Assembly (NCBI RefSeq): GCF_023544665.1
Contig: NZ_JAMJFL010000008.1
Location: forward strand, 186,001-250,000
Origin: Streptomyces sp. YS415
GTDB lineage: Bacteria; Actinomycetota; Actinomycetes; Streptomycetales; Streptomycetaceae
Reading direction: 5' to 3'
DNA length: 64,000 nt
Below are positions 1-7,398 of the stretch, one piece after another. A program made the position numbers and the translations under genes. The notes below the pieces were generated by a model. It did not search any database and was not told the origin of the DNA. It saw only the letters and a list, made by a program, of their open reading frames with translations. The first letter of the stretch is position 1, and each line of letters opens with the position of its first letter.

Positions 1-1372
1 GTGCCAGCACCCCGAGCGGCACGGGCCGGGCGAACGGTCCGCGCGACGGTGTGAGTGCGCACCCCGCCAGTCCCGCGACCGCCGGCCCGCACATCCGTCC
101 CTGGCACCAGCCCATCCCGGCCCGGGTCAGCAGCTTCACGGTCCGCGCGTCCCCGGCCCCGAGACCGGCGACGGACTCGCGGATCGCGCCGCCGGTGACC
201 TCCTCGCACCGGCACACCACGGTGTCGTCGGTGATCAGGTCGGCCCAGTGGGCGGGCGGGGCGTACACCGTGTCCAGCGCGGCGAAGAAGGCGCGCAGCC
301 GGGTACGGGTCCGGGTGGCCGCCGCCCACGCGCGCGGGTCGGGTGCGGTGCCGTGCAGCCGGGCGGCGGCGGAGCGGCCCGCGATGTGGCCCTCGGCGAG
401 CGAGAGGGCCGAGCCGCCGATGCCGGTGGTCTCGCCCGCCGCCCAGACGCCGGGGACGTCGGTGCGCTGCTCGTCGTCGACGTGCACGGCGAGTCCGTCG
501 AGCCGGCAGCCCAGGGTCTCGGCGAGGTCGGTACCCGGGAGCATCCCGTGCCCCACGGCGAGGGTGGCGCAAGGGATACGGCGGGCGGTGCCGGGCCTGA
601 CCCGCCCCACGCGGTCGAGCGCGGCCACGGTGACCGCCTCCAGCCGTGCGGTGCCGTGCGCCTCGACCACGGTGTGCCCGGTGAGCGTGCGCACCCGGTG
701 CCGCAGCAGCCGTGCCGTGTACCCGGCGCCTTCGATGACCTTGGCGGGTTCGGCGAGCAGCGCCCGGGACCGGCGTACGAAGGCCGCCGGTCCGGCCGAG
801 TCCACGAGCGCGGCCACGCGGACGCCCGCCGCCGCGAGCCCGGTCGCCACCGGCAGCAGCAGCGGCCCGGTCCCGGCGACCACGGCGGTACGGCCGGACA
901 CCGCAAGGCCGCCCTTGAGCATGGCCTGCGCTCCGCCCGCGGTGACGACCCCGGGCAGGGTCCAGCCGGGGAAGGGCAGCACCTTCTCGTAGCCGCCGGT
1001 GGCCAGCAGGACGGCGTCGGCGCGCACCTCCGCCGGGTCCCGCTGTTCGGGTCCGACGAGGGCGTGCACGGTGAATCCGTGACGGCGCCGCTCGACCAGC
1101 CAGACATGATGATCCGTCAACTGCCTGACTCTTTCAGCCTTTACATGGGTGTGCAGCCCGTCCCGGAGCCGTTCCCAGGTGCGCCACTGGTGGTGCAGGG
1201 CCTCGGGGTGGCGGGCGCGCAGGGCGGCCGGGGGGTGGCGGTAGAACTGGCCGCCCGCCTCCGGCGCCGCGTCGATCAGGGTGACCCGCAGGCCGTGGGC
1301 GGCGGCCGCGACGGTCGCGGCGAGGCCCGCCGGGCCGGCACCGATCACCGCGAGGTGGGGTCGGTCAGTCAT
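1..1372 (-). CDS. FAD-dependent oxidoreductase subunit with BFD-like [2Fe-2S] domain (HcnB/LhpF type), 3' end outside window
   Basis: The protein starts at the ATG at 1372 with MTDRPHLAVIGAGPAGLAAT, a Rossmann GxGxxG FAD motif. A second dinucleotide-binding stretch (AVVAGTGPLLLPVATGLAAAG) lies near residue 165. A C-terminal CRCEEV...GMGWCQGRMCG segment carries the four cysteines of a BFD-like [2Fe-2S] site. This order is that of the alpha subunit of HcnABC / opine oxidase / D-hydroxyproline dehydrogenase complexes. The frame stays open to position 1, so the last residues are missing. The ATG overlaps the end of the upstream ferredoxin-like gene, so the two are translationally coupled. Substrate cannot be read from sequence; D-hydroxyproline or another secondary amino acid is inferred from the three-gene set. 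Confidence 0.85.
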   Translation of the reverse strand, partial: MTDRPHLAVIGAGPAGLAATVAAAAHGLRVTLIDAAPEAGGQFYRHPPAALRARHPEALHHQWRTWERLRDGLHTHVKAERVRQLTDHHVWLVERRRHGFTVHALVGPEQRDPAEVRADAVLLATGGYEKVLPFPGWTLPGVVTAGGAQAMLKGGLAVSGRTAVVAGTGPLLLPVATGLAAAGVRVAALVDSAGPAAFVRRSRALLAEPAKVIEGAGYTARLLRHRVRTLTGHTVVEAHGTARLEAVTVAALDRVGRVRPGTARRIPCATLAVGHGMLPGTDLAETLGCRLDGLAVHVDDEQRTDVPGVWAAGETTGIGGSALSLAEGHIAGRSAAARLHGTAPDPRAWAAATRTRTRLRAFFAALDTVYAPPAHWADLITDDTVVCRCEEVTGGAIRESVAGLGAGDARTVKLLTRAGMGWCQGRMCGPAVAGLAGCALTPSRGPFARPVPLGVLA

Positions 1373-1667
1373 CGTGGCCGGTCCCCTCCTGGGTGCGGAT
1401 CGCGTCGCCGGGGTGCAGGGGGACCAGGCAGGCGCGTTGGTTGGGGCGGTCGTTGACGGTGACCAGGCAGTCGAAGCAGACGCCGATGCCGCAGAAGACG
1501 CCGCGCGGGCGGCCCTCGCCGCGGGTGGTGCGCCAGGAGGTGACGCCGGCCGTCCAGAGCGCGGCGGCCACGGTCTGTCCGGGCAGGGCCTCGATCGCCC
1601 GGCCGTCGAGCGTGACGGTGAAGGCGGGGCCGGGGCGGGCTCCGGCCAGGTCCAGGGGCGTTCTCAC
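1365..1667 (-). CDS. (2Fe-2S)-binding subunit of amino-acid dehydrogenase (HcnA/LhpE-like gamma subunit)
   Basis: A protein of about 100 residues with the ferredoxin-like cysteine pattern GVFCGIGVCFDCLVTV...RACL (C-x4-C-x2-C...C), typical of the small subunit that joins the two flavoprotein subunits in HcnABC-type dehydrogenases. The GTG start at 1667 overlaps the stop of the upstream flavoprotein gene by 4 nt (GTGA), and its own stop lies beside the ATG of the next subunit, which fixes this start although the frame is open further upstream. It should pass electrons between the FAD subunits at the cytoplasmic membrane, as known for the family. Confidence 0.85.
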   Translation of the reverse strand: MRTPLDLAGARPGPAFTVTLDGRAIEALPGQTVAAALWTAGVTSWRTTRGEGRPRGVFCGIGVCFDCLVTVNDRPNQRACLVPLHPGDAIRTQEGTGHDD

Positions 1668-2821
1668 GCGGCCTCCGCGGGCTCGGGGAAGCGGTCGGGT
1701 CGGAACGGCGTCAGGTCGAGGTCGGGGGTCTTCCCGGCGAGCGCCTGGGCGATGAGGTGCCCGGTGCCGGTGGCGAGGCCGATGCCGGCGCCCTCGTGTC
1801 CGCAGGCGTGGTGCAGGCCGGGGACCCGGGGGTCGGGGCCGATGGCGGGCAGGTGGTCGGGCAGGTACGGGCGGAAGCCGAGGTAGGAGCGCAGGGCGCG
1901 GACGTCCGCCAGGGCGGGGAAGAGCCGGGTCGCGCCGGCCGCCAGCTCCCGGACGACCGGCAGCGAGAAGGTCCGGTCGAAGCCGACGCGCTCCCGGCTG
2001 GCGCCGATCAGCACCGGGCCCGCGGCCGTGCCCTCCACCACGGGTGAGGTCTGCAGCGCGGCCGAGTCGCTGGCGACGTCGGCCACGTAGTCGGCGGCGT
2101 ACACCTTGTGCCGGATCAGGCGCGGCAGGGGTTCGGTGACGAGGACGAAGCCGCGGCGCGGGAGGACGGGCAGGTGGGTGCCGGCGAGGGCGGCCAGTTC
2201 GCCGCCCCAGGTGCCGGCGGCGTTGACGACCGCCGGGGCGTGGATGTCGCCGTGGTCGGTGCGGACGCCGCGGACCGCGCCGGCCGGGGTGCGGGGGACG
2301 GCCGTGACGGTACGGCCGGTGAGGAGCCGGGCGCCGGAGGCGCGCAGCAGGTGGGCGGCGGCCAGGGCGGGCATCACCTGGGCGTCCTGCGGGTAGTGCA
2401 TGCCGCCCGGCAGGCCGGGGGCTAGGTGAGGCTCCAGGTCGTACAGGGCGGTGCCGGTGACGGGCCGGGCGAGGACTCCGGCGGCGCGCTGCTCGTCGGC
2501 GAGGCGCTGGAGGGCGGTGAGCCCTGCGGGGGACGAGGCCACGACGAGGCCGCCCTTGGCCTCGTACTCCACCAGCTCGCCGTATTGCCGGGCGAGTTCG
2601 GCCCACAGCCGGACCGACAGGAGCGCGAGGCCGAGTTCGGGGCCGGGCTCCTTGTCGGAGACGAGGAGGTTGCCCTCCCCCGCTCCGGTCGTGCCGCCGG
2701 CCACATGGCCGCGGTCGACCACGATGACGTCGAGTCCGGCCCGGGCGGCGTACAGCGCGCAGGCGGCGCCCACCATCCCGGCCCCGACGACCACGACGTC
2801 GCAGGTCAGTCGCATGCTCAC
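1664..2821 (-). CDS. FAD-dependent amino-acid dehydrogenase/oxidase subunit (DAO family, HcnC/LhpB-like)
   Basis: A 385-residue DAO-fold flavoprotein. The N-terminus CDVVVVGAGMVGAACALYA is the FAD-binding GxGxxG, followed by VDRGHVAGGTTGAGEGNL. The C-terminus has YLPDHLPAIGPDPRVPGL and HACGHEGAGIGLATGTG, typical of glycine/sarcosine-type oxidases. It is the catalytic beta subunit of the three-gene complex and the first gene of the operon. The start is GTG 2821 or ATG 2815. No Shine-Dalgarno sequence is visible, and TAGTAC (2831-2826 on this strand) lies only a few bases upstream, so a leaderless message is possible. The exact amino acid oxidised is unknown; D-hydroxyproline-like substrates are an inference from gene content. 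Confidence 0.85.
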   Translation of the reverse strand: MSMRLTCDVVVVGAGMVGAACALYAARAGLDVIVVDRGHVAGGTTGAGEGNLLVSDKEPGPELGLALLSVRLWAELARQYGELVEYEAKGGLVVASSPAGLTALQRLADEQRAAGVLARPVTGTALYDLEPHLAPGLPGGMHYPQDAQVMPALAAAHLLRASGARLLTGRTVTAVPRTPAGAVRGVRTDHGDIHAPAVVNAAGTWGGELAALAGTHLPVLPRRGFVLVTEPLPRLIRHKVYAADYVADVASDSAALQTSPVVEGTAAGPVLIGASRERVGFDRTFSLPVVRELAAGATRLFPALADVRALRSYLGFRPYLPDHLPAIGPDPRVPGLHHACGHEGAGIGLATGTGHLIAQALAGKTPDLDLTPFRPDRFPEPAEAA

Positions 2822-2901
2822 GGCAGTACTATGTCACATGGTTCTGTTGCTGGGAATGCCACGACGCGGGCCTTCACGAAGGGTTTCCGCCGGGGCGGTC
2901 G

Positions 2902-2987
2902 GACCGGGAGCCGGGGCGGCCGGGCCGGGAGCCGGGGCGGCCGGGCCGGGAGCCGGGGCGACAGGGCCGGGAGCCGGGGCGACAGGG
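2902..2987. repeat. Four-copy 21-bp tandem repeat
   Basis: The unit is GNCCGGGAGCCGGGGCGRCMG and is repeated with an exact 21-bp period (copies start near 2902, 2923, 2944 and 2965); the last two copies have GACAG where the first have GGCCG. It lies in the 210-bp gap between the MmyB-like gene and the flavoprotein gene, both on the minus strand. Because the period is a multiple of three, the plus strand reads as a long glycine/arginine/serine-rich frame; I treat that as an artefact of the repeat. Confidence 0.8.
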
Positions 2988-3032
2988 GTCCTGACGAGGC
3001 GCCGTCGGCGACCTGAACGCCGACGGTGCCTG

Positions 3033-3701
3033 TCAGACCTCGGGGGCGGCCACCACGCTCAGGTGGGCCGCCGTGCGCCGCGGGCGTCCCGCTCTGCGGG
3101 AAGGGCGGGCGGGGCGAGGCGCCTCGCGCAGCACCAGGGTGATCCGCGTGTAGCCCAGGTCCTTGAGGACGCCCGGTGTCTCGTCGACGATCCGGCAGTC
3201 GGTGGCGCCCCAGCGGGGGTCCGGGTGCAGCAGCGGTCGTACGGCCCCGTCGTGCGCGAGGGCCTGCTCGCCGACCGTGCGGATCCAGTGCGGCAGGCCG
3301 TGCCGGTAGGCGGCCTCCATGATGGGGTCCTGGGCGATGTCCCGGCGGATGGCCTGGAGGCCGTGGTCGTGCCCCTGGCGCTCCACGGCGGCGGCGAAGT
3401 TGGCGAGCATCGGCAGGCACCAGCGGGACTCGTGCTCCCCGAGCACCGTGCTCGCGTCGGGGTGGAAGAGCACGAACCGGAGGAAGTTGTCACCCGGCAT
3501 GGCCGTCGGATGCGGGCCCACGCCCCGGAAGAGTGACGCGAATGCGGCGTTGGCCAGGACGACGTCCCAGCGGTGGTCCAGCACGACGGAGGGGAAGGAC
3601 ACGGCCTCCAGGAGCGTCGCGCAGTCCTGGAGATAGGCCTGGACCTCCGGATCCCCGGGAACGGGCCGCGGTGCCGATCGCTGCCCTGCCTGAAATGCCA
3701 T
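3033..3701 (-). CDS. MmyB-like ligand-binding domain protein without HTH
   Basis: A 222-residue protein matching the MmyB-type (PAS-like) regulator ligand-binding domain: SVVLDHRWDVVLANAAFASLF, then a GDNFLRFVLFHPDA segment, and a C-terminal half with HPDPRW. Streptomyces XRE-MmyB regulators normally have an N-terminal helix-turn-helix of about 80 residues. Here the protein begins directly with a short linker and the domain, and no HTH is encoded in the upstream 200 bp. It therefore probably senses a small molecule without binding DNA itself, or works with a partner. Start ATG 3701 is preceded by GGGGTG. A strong promoter lies at 3748-3777. The C-terminal about 25 residues are Arg/Pro/Ala-rich and look unstructured. 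Confidence 0.7.
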   Translation of the reverse strand: MAFQAGQRSAPRPVPGDPEVQAYLQDCATLLEAVSFPSVVLDHRWDVVLANAAFASLFRGVGPHPTAMPGDNFLRFVLFHPDASTVLGEHESRWCLPMLANFAAAVERQGHDHGLQAIRRDIAQDPIMEAAYRHGLPHWIRTVGEQALAHDGAVRPLLHPDPRWGATDCRIVDETPGVLKDLGYTRITLVLREAPRPARPSRRAGRPRRTAAHLSVVAAPEV

Positions 3702-3747
3702 CGGGAGGTCACCCCTCTTGCCTGTGCGGCCTTGACGCGGCGCCCCG

Positions 3748-3777
3748 ATCCTGCTGCCCCGATGCGAGCGGTGTCAA
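3748..3777 (-). promoter_or_regulatory. Housekeeping-type promoter for the MmyB-like gene
   Basis: On the minus strand TTGACA (3777-3772) is followed after 18 bp by CAGGAT (3753-3748), a 5/6 match to the TAGGAT form of Streptomyces principal-sigma -10 boxes. This would start transcription about 40 bp before the ATG at 3701. Confidence 0.6.
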
Positions 3778-3925
3778 CTATCGTGGCATTCCATGCCGGT
3801 TGACGGCTGAAATTGGCCACAGTTGTGGCGAGACCTGGATGTGAGTTCGAACCACCCGCTACTCTCCGGGAAGTTCACACGCGACCGCTGGTGAGAACAC
3901 GGTGAGAGACGTAGGAGTTCTGTCG

Positions 3926-4576
3926 GTGACGGGTGGCTTCGAGGGACCGGGCGCCACGGGGACGGCGGCACTGCCGGCCGTCGTCGCTCGCGTGACCGCG
4001 CTCGCCGACCGGCTGGGCGTGCCGCACACCGACGTCTTCGACACCGGCCGGCTGTCCGTCGCCTCCGGTGTTTCCGAGCCCGTGGTCAAGGCGCTGCTGC
4101 GCGGCCGGCCCGCGGGCGAACCCGACGTCCAGGCCCGCTTCCTCCAGCGGCTGGACCTGCTGCGGCGCACCCGGCTGAAGCCCAACGGCCGCAAGTACAC
4201 CCAGCAGGAGATCGCCGACGGCGCGGGCATGTCGCGGCAGCAGGCGGGCGCCCTGATCAACGGCGACCGGCGCCCCACGATGGAGCACTGCGACGCCATC
4301 CAGCGCTTCTTCCGGGTGCACGCCGGATTCCTCACCGCGGAGGACCCCGAGGCGCTCGCCGGCGCCCTCCAGCGCACCGAGCAGGAGCTCCTCCAGCAGC
4401 TCGCCGAGCGGGAGGCGGCCGTCGCGGCCGAGGACCCGCTGGAGCGGCTGCTGCAGGACCATGGCGTGCGCGGGATCGCCTGGCGTGCCGCGCAACTGCC
4501 CACCGACCAGCATCGCGACAAGGTCGCCGAGTGGCTGGACATGCTCCTGGAGAGCGTCAAGCGGCCCGAGTCGTGA
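3926..4576 (+). CDS. XRE-family helix-turn-helix regulator (antitoxin-like partner of the ImmA/IrrE protein)
   Basis: About 216 residues. The HTH is in the middle, after GRKYTQQEIADGAGMSRQQAG (about residues 85-120), and the rest is helical with a Glu-rich segment (QRTEQELLQQLAEREAAV). GTG 3926 is chosen because AGGAG sits 8 nt upstream; an in-frame GTG at 3902 has no ribosome-binding site. The next gene encodes an ImmA/IrrE-type metallopeptidase starting within 15 nt, the usual arrangement of a repressor and the protease that may cleave it. No phage or transposon genes are near, so this is probably a resident regulatory pair. Targets are unknown. Confidence 0.75.
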   Translation: MTGGFEGPGATGTAALPAVVARVTALADRLGVPHTDVFDTGRLSVASGVSEPVVKALLRGRPAGEPDVQARFLQRLDLLRRTRLKPNGRKYTQQEIADGAGMSRQQAGALINGDRRPTMEHCDAIQRFFRVHAGFLTAEDPEALAGALQRTEQELLQQLAEREAAVAAEDPLERLLQDHGVRGIAWRAAQLPTDQHRDKVAEWLDMLLESVKRPES

Positions 4577-4590
4577 CCCGGGGGAGAACT

Positions 4591-5139
4591 GTGGGCATCC
4601 GTAGGGACATGCACCGCCTGTGCGGCGAACTGGTCGGAGAACTGGAGCTCCCCGCTCCGGCGCACCCGGCGGACCTGTACGGCGCCCTGTGCGCGGCGAT
4701 GGCCAGACGCCGCGGCCGCCCCGTCCGCTTCCGCACGGCCGCCTTCCCGGCCGGCACCGCGAGCGGGCTGTGGCTCGACATGGCCGACCAGGACCTCGTC
4801 GTGATCGAGGAACGCACCGCCCCGGACCATCAGTTGGTGATCCTCGGTCACGAGTTGTGGCACATGAAGGCCGGGCACAGCGCCCACCACGTCGACGGCG
4901 CGGCAGTGGCCGCGCGGCTGCTCCAGGACGACGCCCAGCTGGAGGCGACGGTACGGCAGGTGGCGGCGCGCAGCCGCTTCGACCTCACCGACGAGCAGGA
5001 GGCCGAGAGCTTCGGGCTGCTGCTCGCCAGCAAGTGCCGTACCTGGCTCGCGGGTTCGACGCTGCGGGGACCGGTGCGCCAGGACCGGCTGGCGGGCCGT
5101 ATCGAGGCGTCGCTCGGGTACCGGGGCCCGCAGGGCTGA
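4591..5139 (+). CDS. ImmA/IrrE-family putative zinc metallopeptidase
   Basis: About 182 residues with the zincin motif VILGHELWHMKAGH (H-E-x-x-H) and a downstream glutamate-rich helix (DEQEAESFGLLLAS) that fits the third ligand, as in the ImmA/IrrE family. Such peptidases cleave or modulate a cognate XRE repressor, here the gene just upstream. Start candidates are GTG 4573 (overlapping the previous stop as GTGA), GTG 4591 behind GGGGAGA, and ATG 4609; I chose 4591 for its ribosome-binding site. Family annotations often call it a toxin, but nothing in the sequence shows toxicity. Confidence 0.75.
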   Translation: MGIRRDMHRLCGELVGELELPAPAHPADLYGALCAAMARRRGRPVRFRTAAFPAGTASGLWLDMADQDLVVIEERTAPDHQLVILGHELWHMKAGHSAHHVDGAAVAARLLQDDAQLEATVRQVAARSRFDLTDEQEAESFGLLLASKCRTWLAGSTLRGPVRQDRLAGRIEASLGYRGPQG

Positions 5140-5316
5140 GCGCCCTTGTCGGCAGGCGGGGACGGACAGGGCAGGCCAGGGGCGCATCACGTCACCGCTG
5201 AGTGGGCGAACCGGCGAGTGGTCCCGGCCCGATTGTCAGTGGTGGACGGCAAGCTGGTGGTGCGCCCCTCATCCGCGGGGCGGGACAGACGACGCCGACT
5301 TGGGGAGAGCCGACCG

Positions 5317-5553
5317 ATGCCCACCGCTGTACTGACGGACCGCGAACGCATCGCCGTGCAGGCGTATCTACGGCTGCTGCACACCGTGCGGGCCGCCTTC
5401 GACGCCGCCGGAGGCCCGCCCGGCGATCCCCGGCCACCCGTGGTGCCGCCGAGCGTGCTCGCGGAGGCGGAGCGCGCCCTGGCGGACGCCGGCCTGACCG
5501 GCAACGAGGAGGAGTTCTTCCGGCTGCTGCAGAGCTGGTGCCCGGAGCCGTGA
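5317..5553 (+). CDS. Small conserved hypothetical protein
   Basis: A 78-residue protein (MPTAVLTDRERIAVQAYLRL...) that appears fully helical, with a central Pro/Gly-rich loop (GGPPGDPRPPVVPPS) and an acidic end (NEEEFFRLLQSWCPEP). The ATG at 5317 has GGGGAGAG 5-9 nt upstream, which decides this start over upstream in-frame ATG/GTG codons without one. It converges on the phosphopantetheinyl transferase gene with only 6 bp between stops. I do not recognise a function. The 177 bp upstream hold a TTGTCA hexamer near 5235 but no clear -10. Confidence 0.6.
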   Translation: MPTAVLTDRERIAVQAYLRLLHTVRAAFDAAGGPPGDPRPPVVPPSVLAEAERALADAGLTGNEEEFFRLLQSWCPEP

Positions 5554-5559
5554 GGCGGT

Positions 5560-6237
5560 TCAGCCGTGCGGCACCGTGACGGCCGTGGCGACCAGGCCGT
5601 GCTCGACGGTCCAGCGGCCCTCGAAGACGCCGACGCGCCGGGCGCCGACCTGCGGGCCCGGGACGAGCAGCGCGGCGCTGAAGCCGCCGCCGGATCGTCC
5701 GGGCGCGTCGAGGTAGAGGTCGATGTCGGCCTCGGTGAAGTCCAGCCACTTGCCGGTGAGCGGGAACCACGCCTTGTAGACGGACTCCTTGGCGCTGAAC
5801 AGCAGCCGGTCCCAGCGGATGTCGGGCCGCTCCTGGGAGAGCCTGCTCACCCGCTGGGCCTCGCCGGGCAGCGACACGGCGGCCATGACCCCGTCCGGGA
5901 GCGGCGCGTTGGGTTCGGCGTCGATGCCGAGGGAGGCCAGGTCGGCGGCGCGGACCAGGGCGGCGGCGCAGTAGCCGTCGCAGTGGGTCATGCTGCCGGC
6001 CAGGCCCTCGGGCCAGCGCGGGGCGCCCCGCTCCCCCGGCACGAGGGGCTGTGCCGCCACGCCGAGCTTCTCCATGGCCCGGCGAGCGCAGAGGCGTACG
6101 GCGGCGAACTCACGGCGTCGCTTGTCCACGGCCCGCGCGACGACGGCCGCTTCCTCGGGGTACAGGGCGGCCTCGGCGTCCTCCTCGCCGTACGCCTCCA
6201 CGGTCACCACCGCGTCCGGCAGCAGTTCCTCGATCAC
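5560..6237 (-). CDS. 4'-phosphopantetheinyl transferase, Sfp/EntD superfamily
   Basis: A 225-residue enzyme that moves the phosphopantetheine arm of CoA onto acyl- or peptidyl-carrier proteins. The two diagnostic motifs are present: LGIDAEPN (Mg2+-binding Asp and Glu) and FSAKESVYKAW (the KExxxK helix). The CDGYCAAAL stretch with SMTH before it matches the CoA-binding part. Start GTG 6237 overlaps the stop of the metallophosphoesterase gene by 4 nt (GTGA), so the two are co-translated. From memory this is the orthologue of S. coelicolor SCO6673, one of three PPTases there. No synthase genes lie nearby, so it probably serves carrier proteins encoded elsewhere. Confidence 0.9.
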   Translation of the reverse strand: MIEELLPDAVVTVEAYGEEDAEAALYPEEAAVVARAVDKRRREFAAVRLCARRAMEKLGVAAQPLVPGERGAPRWPEGLAGSMTHCDGYCAAALVRAADLASLGIDAEPNAPLPDGVMAAVSLPGEAQRVSRLSQERPDIRWDRLLFSAKESVYKAWFPLTGKWLDFTEADIDLYLDAPGRSGGGFSAALLVPGPQVGARRVGVFEGRWTVEHGLVATAVTVPHG

Positions 6238-7094
6238 GGGGCCCCGACCTCCCTGGGCAGTATGCGGCGCAGCCGTCCCGGCGGTTCCGGGCGCTTGCGC
6301 CACTCGCGCGGGTAGCCCACCGACACCTCCTCGAAGCGGACGCCGTCGTGCCAGGTGGTCCGCGGGATGTGCAGATGGCCGTAGACCATGGTCTCCACCC
6401 GGAACCTGCGGTGCCAGTCCGCGGTCAGCTCGGTGCCGCACCACATGGCGAACTCGGGGTGCCAGAGGATCTCCATGGGGTGCCGGTCGAGCGGGTAGTG
6501 GTTGACCAGGACCGTGGGCAGGTCGCCGGGGAGCGCGTCGAGGCGGCGTTCGGTCTCGGCGATCCGGGCCCGGCACCAGGCCTCGCGGGAGGGGTAGGGG
6601 TCGGGGTGCAGCAGGTACTCGTCGTTGCAGACGATGCCGGTGCCCTGCGCGTACTGGAGCCCCTGTTCCTTGGTCGCGCAGCCGGCCGGCAGGAAGGAGT
6701 AGTCGTACAGCAGGAACAGCGGGGCGACGGCCACGGGGCCGCCGACGCCCTCCCAGACGACGTAGGGGTCCTCGGGGGTGACCACGCCGAGTTCCCGGCA
6801 CATGGCGACCAGGTAGTCGTAGCGGGCGACGCCGCGCAGGGTGACGGGGTCCCTGGGGTGGGTCCACAACTCATGGTTGCCGGGGGCCCAGATGACCTTG
6901 CTGAAGCGTCCGGAGAGCGTGTGCAGGGCCCATCGGATGTCGGCCACCGTCTCCGCGACGTCACCGGCGACCACCAGCCAGTCGTCATCGGTCTCCGGGC
7001 GCATCTTCTCGACTAACGCGCGGTTCTCCTCGTAGCCGATGTGCAGGTCACTGATGGCCAGCAGCTGTCCGGCACCGCCGACCGTCGACGCCAC
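6234..7094 (-). CDS. Metallophosphoesterase
   Basis: About 286 residues with the calcineurin-like set in order: AISDLHIGY (D-x-H), WLVVAGDVAE (GD), APGNHELW (GNHE), VLVNHYPL and VYGHLHIPR (GHxH). These are the dinuclear metal ligands of the superfamily. GTG 7094 is chosen because GGAGGGG is about 10 nt upstream and the protein then begins near the first beta strand; the frame is open upstream but reads low-quality sequence. It is translationally coupled to the phosphopantetheinyl transferase gene. The substrate is unknown. The coupling hints at a phosphopantetheine, CoA or carrier-protein phosphoester, which is inference only. Confidence 0.85.
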   Translation of the reverse strand: MASTVGGAGQLLAISDLHIGYEENRALVEKMRPETDDDWLVVAGDVAETVADIRWALHTLSGRFSKVIWAPGNHELWTHPRDPVTLRGVARYDYLVAMCRELGVVTPEDPYVVWEGVGGPVAVAPLFLLYDYSFLPAGCATKEQGLQYAQGTGIVCNDEYLLHPDPYPSREAWCRARIAETERRLDALPGDLPTVLVNHYPLDRHPMEILWHPEFAMWCGTELTADWHRRFRVETMVYGHLHIPRTTWHDGVRFEEVSVGYPREWRKRPEPPGRLRRILPREVGAP

Positions 7095-7285
7095 CTCTCG
7101 TCCCCCTCCGCACGTGGAAAGCACCACGAGAACACATTCGCGAGTCCGGTACAAGACGGGTTCCCGCCCACGGCGGGTGTGTCGGGGCGCGACCACGGTG
7201 TCCCATGATCCGTCCGCTCATGATCGGAAAATCCGTAACACGCATGTTGCACGCGAGGCCTTCGCGGGGCCGTATGATCGCCCTA

Positions 7286-7332
7286 TACACCACCGCCGTA
7301 AAACATCCCTTCGCAGGGGGCGGTTTGGTGTA
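7286..7332. promoter_or_regulatory. Stem-loop in the leader of the ATP-grasp gene
   Basis: TACACCACCGCC (7286-7297) pairs with GGCGG-TT-TGGTGTA (7319-7332), giving about 12 bp with a 2-nt bulge and a loop of about 21 nt. It lies 67 bp before the ATP-grasp ATG and just downstream of a possible promoter (TTGCAC 7247-7252, TATGAT 7273-7278, 20-bp spacer, so weak). It could be an attenuator or protein-binding leader; there is no U-run and no match I know to a riboswitch class. Confidence 0.45.
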
Positions 7333-7398
7333 CCTCCAAACTCCCTGGCCGGGCCCGGCCTGCTTCGCCGTGCCCGCAAACCGTGAAAGGTGGCCTGC

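Noticed and set aside
2902..2987. Possible CRISPR array
   Set aside because: Units are directly adjacent with no unique spacers, and no cas genes are present.
2426..3016. Plus-strand frame with a repeated Gly-Arg-Ala-Gly-Ser tail
   Set aside because: The tail is the in-frame translation of the 21-bp tandem repeat, and the rest is antisense to the flavoprotein gene.
3926..5139. XRE and ImmA/IrrE genes as a sign of a prophage or integrative element
   Set aside because: No integrase, attachment repeat, tRNA junction or change in base composition nearby; the pair looks resident.
5560..6237. Phosphopantetheinyl transferase as the marker of a polyketide or peptide cluster
   Set aside because: No synthase, carrier-protein or tailoring genes typical of such clusters occur in the flanking 20 kb.
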